A stretch of DNA of 64,000 bases from Gammaproteobacteria bacterium (GCA_009845905.1 VXYS01000010.1:1-64000); one strand, 5' to 3'; positions 33,283-42,258 are shown, numbered from the stretch's first letter. Numbers and translations: made by a program. Notes: generated from the sequence alone by a model not told the origin.

Positions 33283-33582
33283 TCAACTCTTTCGAGACGT
33301 CCACCAATGGAAGCCGACAGGCATCAGGAATACTACTGCGAGGGCAGCTAACGCGATCCACAGCCTTGTGTTTACCCAGGCCGCATCGGGAAACACGACT
33401 CGGAACATGAATGTCGGAAACACGAGAACGAACATCACGGCTGAAGCAATGCCCAGATAGACTCGCTTGAACAGCCGGCCAAAGGATGGAGCCCTGCTGT
33501 AACGCACGCCGAGGAATATGCCTGCAAGACCTAAACTGCAGCCAAGCAACACACCCAACATGCCAAGTAATAGTTCATTCAT
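33283..33582 (-). CDS. Small membrane protein
   Basis: 99 residues with three predicted membrane helices (LLGMLGVLLGCSLGLAGIFL, GIASAVMFVLVFPTFMF, ALAALAVVFLMPVGFHWW). GGAGGA precedes the ATG on the minus strand. I recognise no family. It lies tail to tail with the LysE gene. Confidence 0.65.
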   Translation of the reverse strand: MNELLLGMLGVLLGCSLGLAGIFLGVRYSRAPSFGRLFKRVYLGIASAVMFVLVFPTFMFRVVFPDAAWVNTRLWIALAALAVVFLMPVGFHWWTSRKS

Positions 33583-33655
33583 GAGCGTAATCCTCCTTCG
33601 CCGGCAACGGTGTCCATGGTTGTTTCGATCCTAACATTGCCGAGATCATGAATGA

Positions 33656-33936
33656 CTATTCCTTGCGCATGAATCGCCAGCGTCCATCCTGGCCCATCAC
33701 GGCCAGAAGATCGTCATTTGGATAGTTCACCTCGTCAGCCGTTGTCCGGTCACCGATCTCCAGGTAAACAACTTCCTTGTCGGTATGGTTGACCAGGTGA
33801 TGCGCCTCACCTCCCGCCGGGAAACCGGCGCACATGCCGGGCGCCAGCGGTCGCGCTCCGGATTCTGAATTACATGCCAATTGGACATGGAAAATGTCCT
33901 TGCAATTGCTAAAACCGCTCTATAAGCTGGACTCAC
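33656..33936 (-). pseudogene. Truncated and frameshifted cupin gene
   Basis: Minus-strand sequence ending at 33656 reads LAPGMCAGFPAGGEAHHLVN, then VVYLEIGDRTTADEVNYPND, DLLAVMGQDGRWRFMRKE: the C-terminal half of a familiar cupin protein. The start part, MSNWHVIQNPERDRWRP, is in another frame that joins near 33850. Most of the N-terminal half of the cupin is missing. The next plus-strand gene's leader overlaps the break. Confidence 0.75.
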
Positions 33937-33974
33937 CCTCCGGGGCGCGGTGCAGCTTTTTGAAGGATCAAATC

Positions 33975-34595
33975 ATGACGACAGCACGCAGTATTTTTCT
34001 GTCCGGAAATACGACGAAGGACGAGCAAGAGTATTTCAGACTGATTGACGAGATTGCCGGAAAGCAAGAGTCTCGAATTATCAGCAACGGCAAGCCTGCT
34101 CATGCCGTTTATCTGCTCTACAAGTTTCTCCATTGCGCGAGACGCAGGATCAGCATTTGCACCGGCCGGTTGCTGCAAGAGTTGCCTGGCAAAACGGGTA
34201 GTGTGCTGGCGTACGCAGATCCCGTACTCGCAAGAGCGGCAATCCACTTCTTGGGCAGAGAAAACACCGAGCTCTCAATAGTCGTCGCGGACAAGGACGG
34301 GCTGGATACTGAGGGTGAGCCCCAAAGTCATCCATTTTTGAAAGCACTGGTGGATGCCGGGGCCGCCGTCAAAGGAACGGTGACGGTTGCTGCCAGTCGG
34401 AACGATCCGATGGAAGCGTTCCCTTACCATTTCCTGGTGATGGACGATACGGCTCTGCGTGTTGAAATCGATACCGAGAGTGCAGAAGCGTACGTGAATT
34501 TCAACGATCCTGTCCTCAACGAGCGTTTGCAAAGCCTGTTCCACCACTTCCAAGAAGACAGCAAACCTTTCTTCCAACTCCCTTTGCCCGCCTGA
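33975..34595 (+). CDS. Unknown protein paired with a DUF5678-like protein
   Basis: ATG 33975 is chosen (AAGGA 7 bases upstream). 206 residues: FLHCARRRISICTGRLLQEL, VLAYADPVLARAAIHFLGRE, a middle part and PYHFLVMDDTALRVEIDTES, which alternates strands and helices in a way that recalls half of a phospholipase D-like fold, but no HKD motif is present. It is followed after 34 bases by the small DUF5678-like gene, so the two probably form one unit. Confidence 0.7.
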   Translation: MTTARSIFLSGNTTKDEQEYFRLIDEIAGKQESRIISNGKPAHAVYLLYKFLHCARRRISICTGRLLQELPGKTGSVLAYADPVLARAAIHFLGRENTELSIVVADKDGLDTEGEPQSHPFLKALVDAGAAVKGTVTVAASRNDPMEAFPYHFLVMDDTALRVEIDTESAEAYVNFNDPVLNERLQSLFHHFQEDSKPFFQLPLPA

Positions 34596-34629
34596 TCCTG
34601 CGGGGATTGCGCTGCATGGAGGCTTTGAA

Positions 34630-34899
34630 ATGAAGACCAGTTTCGACGAAGCCATGGCTGAGATTCGAAAGAACATCAAGGCGTATCAGTCCATGGAAAA
34701 GGAATTGGAACGCGATCATTTTGGCAGGATCGCAATGTTCCATGACGGAAAATTAGTCTCGACCTACAACGACCGCGGAGATGCTTACGACATTGGCTGC
34801 GAAAAGTTCGGCCTGGGTCGTTTTGCACTGAAGCGGATCGGCGAGAAACCCGCATCGCCAGGCGCCGGCACATGGAGCGCAAAAACTATACCGGCATAG
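34630..34899 (+). CDS. DUF5678-like small protein, second copy
   Basis: GGAGG lies 10 bases before the ATG. 89 residues and a clear paralog of the protein at 30484 (shared NIKAY, HFG, GCEKFGLGRF and IGEK blocks), but its neighbour is a different protein rather than a protease. The repeated pairing of this small protein with different partners suggests an adaptor or antitoxin-like role. The C-terminus, from PGAGTW on, is unrelated. Confidence 0.7.
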   Translation: MKTSFDEAMAEIRKNIKAYQSMEKELERDHFGRIAMFHDGKLVSTYNDRGDAYDIGCEKFGLGRFALKRIGEKPASPGAGTWSAKTIPA

Positions 34900-34989
34900 A
34901 TACCGGCATTCAATTGCCATATTATCTGCATCTGAAAACTCTAAGTTACTGATTTATATATATTGCGTTCCGGCACGCCAACCGGCATA

Positions 34990-36174
34990 ATGACCGGCAC
35001 TGTGCTTCCGATAATGATGGAACCAATGCTGCCCCGCGACGACAAGGCGGGCATGACCGACCTTGCCGTGGAACTCGTGGCGAAGGCAAGCGAACTTGCA
35101 GGGCGGATTCAACATACCGTGCGAGAGAGCATCGGGGATCTCGTGCGCTCCATGAATTGCTACTACTCGAATCTCATCGAGGGACACGATACGCACCCGC
35201 GAGACATCGAGGCAGCGCTGGAGGACAACTACTCGCCGGACCCTGAAAGGCGCGCTCTGCAGAAGGAAGCCCGCGCGCATATCGAAGTGCAAAGATTGAT
35301 TGACAACGGTGACGATCCCCGGGAATTGCCGGTATCGACCGCGTATATCCAATGGATCCACCACGAATTCTGCCAACGTTTGCCCGACGAGTTGCTCCGG
35401 GTCGAAAACCCGGACACAGGCGCGGAGGTGCGCGTTGTGCCCGGAAAAATCCGGGACGGTGGAGTGGCGGTGGGCCGGCACATCGCCCCGCCCGCAGCCG
35501 ACCTGCCGCGCTTTCTGAATCATTTTGAAACCGCCTACACAAGGAACTGGCTGTCCAGGACGCGGACCATCATCGCGGCAGGGGCGGCGCACCATCGATT
35601 CCTGTGGATCCATCCCTTCTACGATGGAAACGGACGAGTGGCTCGACTGATGTCACACGCCATGCTTTTGCGCTCCGGCGTCGGCAGCAGCCTCTGGTCC
35701 ATATCGCGCGGGCTGGCCCGCAACGTGACCGAATACAAGAACAGGCTCGCGGGCGCCGACGCGCCCAGGCAAGGCAATTACGACGGCCGGGGAAAAAGAT
35801 CCGCAGCGCAGCTGGAAAAATTCTGCGTGTTTTTCCTGCGAACCTGCATAGACCAGGTCGAGTTCATGGGTTCGCTCCTGCAACCCGGCGAACTATTGCG
35901 GCGAATGAAACTCTACACCGATGATGAAGAAGCCGCCGGGCGCTTACCGGCGCGCTCCATGTCCCTGCTTCGCGAGGCGCTGCTGATGGGAGAGTTCGCA
36001 CGCGGACGGGCGCCGGAAATCACCGGCTACCAGGAACGGCGCAGCCGCCAGATACTCTCCACACTGCTGAAGAAAGGCTTACTTGTTTCCAATGGCCCGC
36101 GCGCTCCAGTGCGCCTGGGCTTCCCGCTCGATGTCGTGGAACGCTGGTTTCCACGACTCTACCCGGTAGATTGA
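34990..36174 (+). CDS. Fic-domain AMP-transferase
   Basis: The Fic motif HPFYDGNGRVAR is complete (about residues 208-219), so it can be expected to transfer AMP or a related group to a protein hydroxyl. An N-terminal inhibitory helix is present (YYSNLIEGH, with the glutamate that blocks ATP), the class II arrangement. A C-terminal winged-helix-like part (YQERRSRQILSTLLKKGLLV) follows. The start is uncertain: ATG 34990, ATG 35017 and TTG 34963 are all in frame and none has a good ribosome binding site. No antitoxin gene is needed for this class. Confidence 0.85.
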   Translation: MTGTVLPIMMEPMLPRDDKAGMTDLAVELVAKASELAGRIQHTVRESIGDLVRSMNCYYSNLIEGHDTHPRDIEAALEDNYSPDPERRALQKEARAHIEVQRLIDNGDDPRELPVSTAYIQWIHHEFCQRLPDELLRVENPDTGAEVRVVPGKIRDGGVAVGRHIAPPAADLPRFLNHFETAYTRNWLSRTRTIIAAGAAHHRFLWIHPFYDGNGRVARLMSHAMLLRSGVGSSLWSISRGLARNVTEYKNRLAGADAPRQGNYDGRGKRSAAQLEKFCVFFLRTCIDQVEFMGSLLQPGELLRRMKLYTDDEEAAGRLPARSMSLLREALLMGEFARGRAPEITGYQERRSRQILSTLLKKGLLVSNGPRAPVRLGFPLDVVERWFPRLYPVD

Positions 36175-36287
36175 CACGTCGTGCGTGCATGGGGTCCGTA
36201 GACAACCGCAACGGCCAGCGTATGATGGCGCGGGGCAACAATCAATGACAGGAACCGGTCGGGAACCGGTTTCGGGAGGGACCCACA

Positions 36288-37045
36288 TGAACGATGCGAG
36301 CACGGGCCTGCCGGTTACCCAAATCGATCACACCGTCGTCCGGGGTGTGATCGCCTATACGTCGAAAAAACCTGAACGGTTGGATCAGGAACGCGGCCGG
36401 GAGTTCTTCACCATCACCAAATACGGCTGGGGTGGCCGCACCATTGGCGTTCATACGGAAATCGACGACCGCCCCTCCGTTATGCGCGATGCCACTTACA
36501 CGGTGGACGAAAACTGGATGCCCCAGGATTGTTTCGTCCGGCTTACCGTCGGCGACAAGTTCATGGGCACGGGGTGGTTTAAATTCCATGACGACTATAC
36601 GGAGTGTGAAACGTACACCGCATTGGAAGGCCGGGTGTCCCAGCGTATGGACCACAAACACGGCCCATTGAAGTCTTTTCAGAACCATGCCATCGCCTGC
36701 GACAGCTGGCACTTTTCCCACTACGACCTGAGCAAAGGTCCCGGCCAGCAAAGCATTGACGAGTTGCTGCTGTGCTCGCCCGACCACAGAGGTGCGACCG
36801 GCCCGATGCTTTACCCCCTGCGTCTGGACCTGGTGTATGTGGGTGACGAAAAAATCACCGTCGGCGCCGGCACGTTTGATGCCCATCACTTCCAGGTGCC
36901 GACCAACACCGACCTTCCCGAAGAACACCCGCCCTATGAGGTGTATACATCGACAGACGGGGAATACACTTTCCTCAAGGGTGGAGTCGCCGGGTACATG
37001 CAGACTCATTACGAACTGGTGGAATATGAAAAGACACTTGGATAA
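36288..37045 (+). CDS. Conserved protein, first of two tandem paralogs
   Basis: ATG 36288 has GGGAGG 8 bases upstream. 252 residues rich in beta-strand, soluble, no signal peptide. Shared with the next protein: (D/E)ERGRE, DDRPSV, GxGWF(K/R)F, SxDHRGATGP, VGAG(T/S)F(D/T)AHHFQ, LPEEHP, YMQTHYELVE. The VYVGDEKITVGAGTFDAHHF segment resembles DUF3108-like beta-barrel lipid-binding proteins. The genes lie ahead of an MFS transporter and a Rieske oxygenase, so a role in handling a hydrophobic compound is possible. Confidence 0.7.
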
Positions 37046-37072
37046 AAGACTGGCGGCCAGGGGGGTTCATTT

Positions 37073-37807
37073 ATGATCAAGGAGTACCACCAGCGCGACC
37101 ATGTGGCGCGCAAGGGGCGCCTGCTATACACCTCCAGGAAGCCGGACCGCATGGGTGAGGAACGGGGCCGGGAAGTGTGGACCCTGACGCGGCATTCCGA
37201 TGGCCGCCGGTCGTTGATGTCTCACGGTGAAATCGATGACCGGCCCAGTGTATTGCGTTTTGTCCAGCTCACCGTCGACAGCGGCTTTTCACCTGTTGAC
37301 GCCTTTGTCCGCATCACCATCGGGGATGAATTCCGCGGCTCGGGCTGGTTTCGCTTTGCCCATGGGGTTGCCGAGTGCGAGACGGTCACAACCACGGAAG
37401 GCCGGTTGTCTCAACGTGTGCCGTACTCGGGTATTTGCCCCGTCTTCGGCGGTCATGCCATTCAGAATGACGGTTGGGTCTGCGCCGGTGTGGATTTATC
37501 CAAACCCGGTGAACCGCAGACGTTTGAACATTTTTTGTCGTCGACCGATCATCGCGGTGCGACAGGGCCGACCATTGCGACAGCCCGGCCTACGGTGATC
37601 TATCACGGGGATGAGGACATCACGGTGGGTGCAGGCTCGTTTACGGCGCATCACTTTCAATTCGTGGCGGTCGGGGGCCTGCCCGAAGAACACCCGATCT
37701 ACAACGTATGGACCACAAACGACGGTGACTACGTGTTTCTCAAGGGTCAGGTCGACGGGTACATGCAGACCCATTACGAATTGGTTGAGTTAAGCGACGG
37801 ACTCTAA
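37073..37807 (+). CDS. Conserved protein, second tandem paralog
   Basis: 244 residues, collinear over its whole length with the gene just before it (27-base gap) and clearly the product of a duplication. Differences cluster in the N-terminus and around residues 115-140. The conserved YHGDEDITVGAGSFTAHHFQ and final MQTHYELVELSDG blocks suggest the same fold and ligand class. No catalytic residues can be assigned. Keeping both copies intact suggests a heterodimer or different substrates. Confidence 0.7.
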   Translation: MIKEYHQRDHVARKGRLLYTSRKPDRMGEERGREVWTLTRHSDGRRSLMSHGEIDDRPSVLRFVQLTVDSGFSPVDAFVRITIGDEFRGSGWFRFAHGVAECETVTTTEGRLSQRVPYSGICPVFGGHAIQNDGWVCAGVDLSKPGEPQTFEHFLSSTDHRGATGPTIATARPTVIYHGDEDITVGAGSFTAHHFQFVAVGGLPEEHPIYNVWTTNDGDYVFLKGQVDGYMQTHYELVELSDGL

Positions 37808-37867
37808 CGATCCGACCACCGGGGGCAAGCCTGGTGCGGCGGTTCCGGGCAGCGTCGTTCGCCGTTC

Positions 37868-38029
37868 CTAGTCTTCCCACTCCTGGCTTCTGTAGAACTT
37901 CAGGCGGTCTCGGTTGCGCTCGCGCTGGCGCTTCAGGTTGCGCTGCTCAAACAGGTAGCCGAAAACTTTCGCAATAACGACCAGCGCTAGGGCGCATAGG
38001 ATTACTATCAGGATTGTTGACGAGATCAA
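37868..38029 (-). CDS. 53-residue membrane protein
   Basis: Starts at TTG with GGGAGG 6 bases upstream on the minus strand. One membrane helix (STILIVILCALALVVIAKVF) is followed by a very basic tail (QRNLKRQRERNRDRLKFYRS) and ends QEWED. Its fine start signal and amphipathic basic tail make it a real small gene. The function is unknown; similar plans occur in membrane adaptor peptides. Confidence 0.65.
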   Translation of the reverse strand: MISSTILIVILCALALVVIAKVFGYLFEQRNLKRQRERNRDRLKFYRSQEWED

Positions 38030-38157
38030 ATCAACCCTCCCGGGAATGTTCCTTCAGAAAAAACTCGTCCGGAACAACGCCTTCAGGAAAGTTGATTCTA
38101 GATTCTAGTCCTAAATGGATTCAATTGGTTTCATATCGTTTCTTTAGGGATCAAGCA

Positions 38158-38262
38158 ATGACAAGAATGCTCCTGGCGGCGATTGTCATTCAGGGCCTGG
38201 CCCTGGTCGCGAAACAGAACGTGCCGAACGCGGGCGGCTTCATCTGCCGGCGCGCCGAATGA
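38158..38262 (+). CDS. Possible 34-residue leader peptide of the MFS gene
   Basis: ATG 38158 follows AGGGA by 7 bases; the stop overlaps the first ATG of the MFS gene (ATGATG/TGA). The product begins with a short hydrophobic helix (MTRMLLAAIVIQGLALVAKQ). It may be a coupled small membrane protein or only a device that guides ribosomes to the transporter start. Just upstream lies a tandem GATTCTA GATTCTA at about 38094. Confidence 0.4.
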   Translation: MTRMLLAAIVIQGLALVAKQNVPNAGGFICRRAE

Positions 38263-39539
38263 TGCGGATCGGGTCTATTCGCCTGGCGCAGGGCGTCACG
38301 CGCCGGCACGTGCTGGCGGCCGTGTTTGCCAGCCTGACGACGCTCAGTCTTCTGGTCTACATCAATCTCATCCAGCCGTATCTGTTGATCAACATCCTGG
38401 CGCTGCCGCCGTCGGACATCGGATCGGTGACGGGACGCCTGGCTGCAGTGCACGAAGGCGTGGCGATTGTCACGATGTGCCTGATCGGCGGGCTGTCCGA
38501 CCGGTGGGGCCGTCGGGCCTTCTACGCCGCCGGGTTTTTCATGATGGGGCTTGGGTATCTGCTCTACCCGCTCGCGGACTCCACGACGCAGCTGACGCTT
38601 TTTCGCGCCGTCTTCGCAATCGGCAGCAGCACGGCGCTGGTGATGTTCACGATCGTCGCCGTCGATTACAGCCGGGGCGAGTCGCGGGGCAAGGTGATCG
38701 GCGCGCTCAATGTCATCAGCGGGATCGGCGTGATGATCATGACCGTCGTCATGTCCCGACTGCCGTCCATGTTGGAGAACGCCGGGTTCGACGGGGCGGC
38801 GGCCGGCCGCGCGGTTTTCTGGATCACGGCGGGTCTCTGCTTCTTGTCGGCCATCGTTCTGGGCCTCGGCCTCAAGAAAAAATCAGCGGGAGACGCACAT
38901 CAAGAAGCCGGCCCACTCGCTTCCGCCGTTACGGCGCTCAAACTGGGGCTGCGCAACCGCACTCTGGCCCTCACCTACGGGGCCGCTTTCATCGGCCGCG
39001 GCGACCTGGCCATCATCGGCATTTTCCTTCCGCTGTGGGTGGCCCGGTCCGCGCTGGACGCCGGAATGTCGATGGGAGACGCAACTCTCCGGGCCGGCGC
39101 CTTGCTGGCCGTTCACCAGGTTGCCGTCGTGGCCTGGGCTTACGTGGCGGGTTACCTGAACGACAGGTTCCACAAGGTCAGCGTAATGGTCCTCGCCTTC
39201 GTGCTGGCCACGGTCGGATACGGCGCCTTGTGGGTGGTCGGAGATCCGTTTGCGCTTCTTGCGTTCGCCGGCGTGATTGTTCTGGCGGCCGGCGAAATCA
39301 GCATCGTCATCACCAACAATGCCCTGGCCGGAGAACAGGCGCCCGAGCCGTCGCGCGGCGCGGTGCTTGGATTCCTGGGCGTATTCGGGGGCGTCGGCAT
39401 CGCCGCATGGACCCTCGTCGGCGGCCGGATCTTCGACGGTATCGGCGCAACCGCGCCCTTTGTCATGATGATTCTGGCTAACCTTGTCGTCATTGCCTGG
39501 GCGCTGATTGTCAGGAGAACGGCTGCCTCGGCGCCTTAG
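38259..39539 (+). CDS. MFS transporter
   Basis: 426 residues, twelve predicted membrane helices, with the MFS loop motif GGLSDRWGRRAFY between helices 2 and 3 and a weaker repeat GYLNDRFHK in the second half. Proton-coupled transport of a small organic compound across the inner membrane is expected. It lies 31 bases ahead of a Rieske oxygenase gene, so its substrate may be that enzyme's substrate. Confidence 0.85.
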   Translation: MMRIGSIRLAQGVTRRHVLAAVFASLTTLSLLVYINLIQPYLLINILALPPSDIGSVTGRLAAVHEGVAIVTMCLIGGLSDRWGRRAFYAAGFFMMGLGYLLYPLADSTTQLTLFRAVFAIGSSTALVMFTIVAVDYSRGESRGKVIGALNVISGIGVMIMTVVMSRLPSMLENAGFDGAAAGRAVFWITAGLCFLSAIVLGLGLKKKSAGDAHQEAGPLASAVTALKLGLRNRTLALTYGAAFIGRGDLAIIGIFLPLWVARSALDAGMSMGDATLRAGALLAVHQVAVVAWAYVAGYLNDRFHKVSVMVLAFVLATVGYGALWVVGDPFALLAFAGVIVLAAGEISIVITNNALAGEQAPEPSRGAVLGFLGVFGGVGIAAWTLVGGRIFDGIGATAPFVMMILANLVVIAWALIVRRTAASAP

Positions 39540-39570
39540 TCGAGCATCGCACCCGAAGGGAGTTCCAGCC

Positions 39571-40713
39571 ATGTACATCAATCTTTGGTACGTCGCGTCG
39601 TTCAGCAGCGAACTGAAGGACGAACCGGTGAAAGTGCGAATGCTGAACCGGGACTTTGTGCTCTTCCGGGACGGCGACGGAAAAGCGCATTGCCTGAGCA
39701 ACGTGTGCCCGCACAGGGGGGTGAGCCTGGCCCAGGGCAAGTGCTTTGACGACGGCACTCTGCAATGTCCGCAGCACGGCTGGCGGTTTGGCGGCGATGG
39801 CCGCTGCACTTCCATCCCATCCCAGGGCGACGATTTTGCAATGCCGCCGGGCGCCAGGGTCGATTCCTACCCGACCGAGGAACGGCACGGGTTGATCTGG
39901 ACGTTCCTGGGGGACAGCCCGGACACCGCCCCGCCCATACCCGACATGCCGGAGATCGAAACTCCCGGCTGGCGGACGCTTGAATACGGCGAAGTCTGGA
40001 ACGCCAACTACCACTGGGCGAAGTTCGCGAACATCGATCTAACCCACGTTCCCATCGTGCACGGGCAGGAATTCATCGGCAGCTTTACGCCGAAGGAGAA
40101 CATCTCTCGTCCGGATGACTACAGCATTTCATCGCACATACGAACGCCGTTTGAGCAGCCCAAGGGTGATTGGAGCGAGATACGCGAAGAACAGAAGCAC
40201 ATCGCCTCGACGCTTACCTTCCATGTGTCCGGATTCACGTTCAAGGGACATCTGGAGATCGGCGGCGAGGGGTCGGGCATATTCGCCACGTTCTACGAAA
40301 TGTCCACGCCCATCGACTCGCAAACGACCGCCATGCGCTACCTGTTTACCCGCAATTTCATGGCCGAACCCGAGCACGACGAAGGGTATATGGCGCGCAA
40401 CATGAAGAACGTCAACGAGGATCGCGCACTTGCCGAGACCCAGTTGCCGAAGAATGGACCTGCACCGCCGGGCGACCGCGACCTTCTTATCGATCCGGAC
40501 GACACCATGCTCAAGGGCTATTGGGAGATCCTCGGCCGGCTGCGGGATAGAGGTTGTGAGATCGACCTGGCGGCGCTGGAAGAGCTGGACCGCGGCCACC
40601 GCTACTGCGCCATTCCGTCCCCCGCCCGCCTGACCAACCCCACCGCCTGGACCCACGACACCGTTCCACTAATCCAATCGGTTACTAATCATCCCGGCAA
40701 GCGCAAGTCATAG
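39571..40713 (+). CDS. Rieske ring-hydroxylating oxygenase, alpha-type subunit
   Basis: ATG 39571 has GGGAG 8 bases upstream. The Rieske cluster ligands are all there: CPHRG at 46-50 and CPQHG at 66-70. The mononuclear iron site is suggested by NIDLTHVPIVH (about 153-163), with a distal aspartate further on. 380 residues, similar to vanillate- or phenylpropionate-type oxygenases and demethylases. No reductase or ferredoxin gene is adjacent, so electrons come from elsewhere. Coupling to an MFS gene suggests catabolism of an imported aromatic or methylated compound. Confidence 0.88.
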   Translation: MYINLWYVASFSSELKDEPVKVRMLNRDFVLFRDGDGKAHCLSNVCPHRGVSLAQGKCFDDGTLQCPQHGWRFGGDGRCTSIPSQGDDFAMPPGARVDSYPTEERHGLIWTFLGDSPDTAPPIPDMPEIETPGWRTLEYGEVWNANYHWAKFANIDLTHVPIVHGQEFIGSFTPKENISRPDDYSISSHIRTPFEQPKGDWSEIREEQKHIASTLTFHVSGFTFKGHLEIGGEGSGIFATFYEMSTPIDSQTTAMRYLFTRNFMAEPEHDEGYMARNMKNVNEDRALAETQLPKNGPAPPGDRDLLIDPDDTMLKGYWEILGRLRDRGCEIDLAALEELDRGHRYCAIPSPARLTNPTAWTHDTVPLIQSVTNHPGKRKS

Positions 40714-41777
40714 CGCGTGCTGCGCCCGCCAGCGGGCAGCCGCTCAAGCGCCCCGATTTTCGTGAGATAGGACAGATCCCGAGTGGCCGTTGGGCCCGAG
40801 CAACCCGTCAGCGCAACGTACTTGCGCGCACTCATGCCGCCCTTGAAGCCCTCGGGACCTTCGCGCAACATGCGGGCCAACACCTTCTCCTGGCGGTCGT
40901 TGACGCGGTTCCCGTAGCTACGCCAGAACGCGGCCTTGCGAATCACGAACGCGATCTGATCCCTGGCCTGTTCCTGAGAATTCAGGACGCACTGCGTCCA
41001 CCACTCCAGCCAGCCGGTAATGTCCATACTGCTTTGTCGGCTGGCCTGGTTAAGCATCCGGTAGTACTCCTTGCGTTGCCGTTCGATGGCGGCGGACAGG
41101 CTCAGTAATACCGGGTAGCCCAATTCCTGGGACAGCGCGATCTCGGCGATCGCCCTGCCCATGCGCCCGTTTCCGTCCGCAAACGGATGAATGGACTCGA
41201 AATACAAATGGGCGACACCTGAGCGCACCGGTCCCGGCAATGAACTGCTGGCATTGAACCATTCGACGAAGGTTTCCATTTCGCCGGCAACCCTGGAAGC
41301 CGGAGGCCCCTCGAAGTGCACTTTCTCCTTCCCGGCAACGCCGGAGACGATCCAGACCGGCTCCGTGCGCCAGCTTCCCGCGTTAAGCATCCGTTCACCC
41401 AGGAATTCGCGATGCCAGGAGCACAAGGTTTCAATGGTCAGCGGCTTGGCGAATTCCTGGCGGGACTGAACGACCAGACGAGCGATTCCGCGAGCATCAG
41501 GATCCTGCCGTCGATCCTCTGCGGCCAGACCCAGTTGCTTGAGAACGGAAGACCGAATGGCCTCGGGATCAATAATCTCGCCCTCGATCCGCGACGTCTT
41601 CTGAGCCTCTACGACCATCAGATCGATCATTGAGTTGGTGCGCTCCTGCTCGGAAAGCGGCTGCACCTCGCGGGCAAGCCGGTTGACGGCCAGCGCGTAG
41701 CGATAGCTGTTGTCCTGGACAACCTCCGCATTCCAGGTGAAATGCGGCCAGTCCTTGAGTTCCCAGATGTAGGGCAT
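40689..41777 (-). CDS. Fic-domain protein with DUF4172 N-terminus and winged-helix C-terminus
   Basis: 362 residues. Starts with the DUF4172 segment (MPYIWELKDWPHFTWN), then an inhibitory motif TSRIEGE (61-67), the Fic motif HPFADGNGRMGR (197-208) and a C-terminal winged helix (ARKYVALTGCSGPTATRDLS, YLTKIGALERL). The last part binds DNA in related proteins, so it can repress its own promoter. An inverted repeat with an extra half-site lies just upstream. Its 3' end overlaps the Rieske gene by 25 bases in convergent orientation. Confidence 0.9.
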   Translation of the reverse strand: MPYIWELKDWPHFTWNAEVVQDNSYRYALAVNRLAREVQPLSEQERTNSMIDLMVVEAQKTSRIEGEIIDPEAIRSSVLKQLGLAAEDRRQDPDARGIARLVVQSRQEFAKPLTIETLCSWHREFLGERMLNAGSWRTEPVWIVSGVAGKEKVHFEGPPASRVAGEMETFVEWFNASSSLPGPVRSGVAHLYFESIHPFADGNGRMGRAIAEIALSQELGYPVLLSLSAAIERQRKEYYRMLNQASRQSSMDITGWLEWWTQCVLNSQEQARDQIAFVIRKAAFWRSYGNRVNDRQEKVLARMLREGPEGFKGGMSARKYVALTGCSGPTATRDLSYLTKIGALERLPAGGRSTRYDLRLPG

Positions 41778-41808
41778 GACGGAACTTTCCGTTTCGGTTT
41801 GATGGGAA

Positions 41809-41874
41809 TGATCCGAATAATACCCCTATTCGGATCACATATCTGCTATTTATCGCAATATTATGATTCGAATA
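41809..41874. promoter_or_regulatory. Operator-like repeats at the Fic promoter
   Basis: TGATCCGAATA at 41809-41819 and TATTCGGATCA at 41827-41837 are exact inverted repeats with a 7-base spacer. A third near-copy in direct orientation, TGATTCGAATA, lies at 41864-41874. They fill the 151-base region between the fic gene and the divergent tfoX-like gene, so one regulator, perhaps the winged-helix Fic protein itself, may control both. Confidence 0.65.
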
Positions 41875-41928
41875 GGCATCATATTCTCATCAGGGGTATA
41901 GAGTTGAGAAGCCTTTGAAGGAGGAAAT

Positions 41929-42258
41929 GTGACTGAAGACGAAATATTGATTGAGCGAATCCGTCCGTTGCTTGACGGCCATGCGGGTTTTTCAGAGAAG
42001 AAGATGTTTGGGGGCGTTTGCTTCCTGATCAACGGCAACATGTGCCTTGGGACATGGAAAGGTTCGCTGATCGTTCGTCTGGGGAAGGACAAGCACGAGG
42101 AAACGCTTGCCCGGCCGCACACCCAGCCCGCCAACATAACGGGCCGGGTCATGACGGGATGGGCGCTGGTCGAACCGGCCGGAATAGCGTCCGAGCCGGA
42201 CCTCAAAATCTGGGTGGAAGAAGCAGCCGCGTTCGCCGCAAGCCTCCCGGCCAAATAA
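41929..42258 (+). CDS. TfoX/Sxy N-terminal-domain protein
   Basis: GTG start behind AGGAGGAAAT. 109 residues matching the TfoX N-terminal domain (KKMFGGVCFLINGNMCLGTW, then a lysine/arginine-rich strand region). In gammaproteobacteria full-length TfoX turns on competence genes, but single-domain members like this one are widespread and unstudied. The C-terminal TfoX domain is missing. The role here is not inferable. Confidence 0.85.
   Translation: MTEDEILIERIRPLLDGHAGFSEKKMFGGVCFLINGNMCLGTWKGSLIVRLGKDKHEETLARPHTQPANITGRVMTGWALVEPAGIASEPDLKIWVEEAAAFAASLPAK

Noticed and set aside
38183-39481. Long open frame overlapping the MFS gene in another frame
   Set aside because: Histidine- and arginine-rich, without membrane helices; the MFS frame is clearly the real one.
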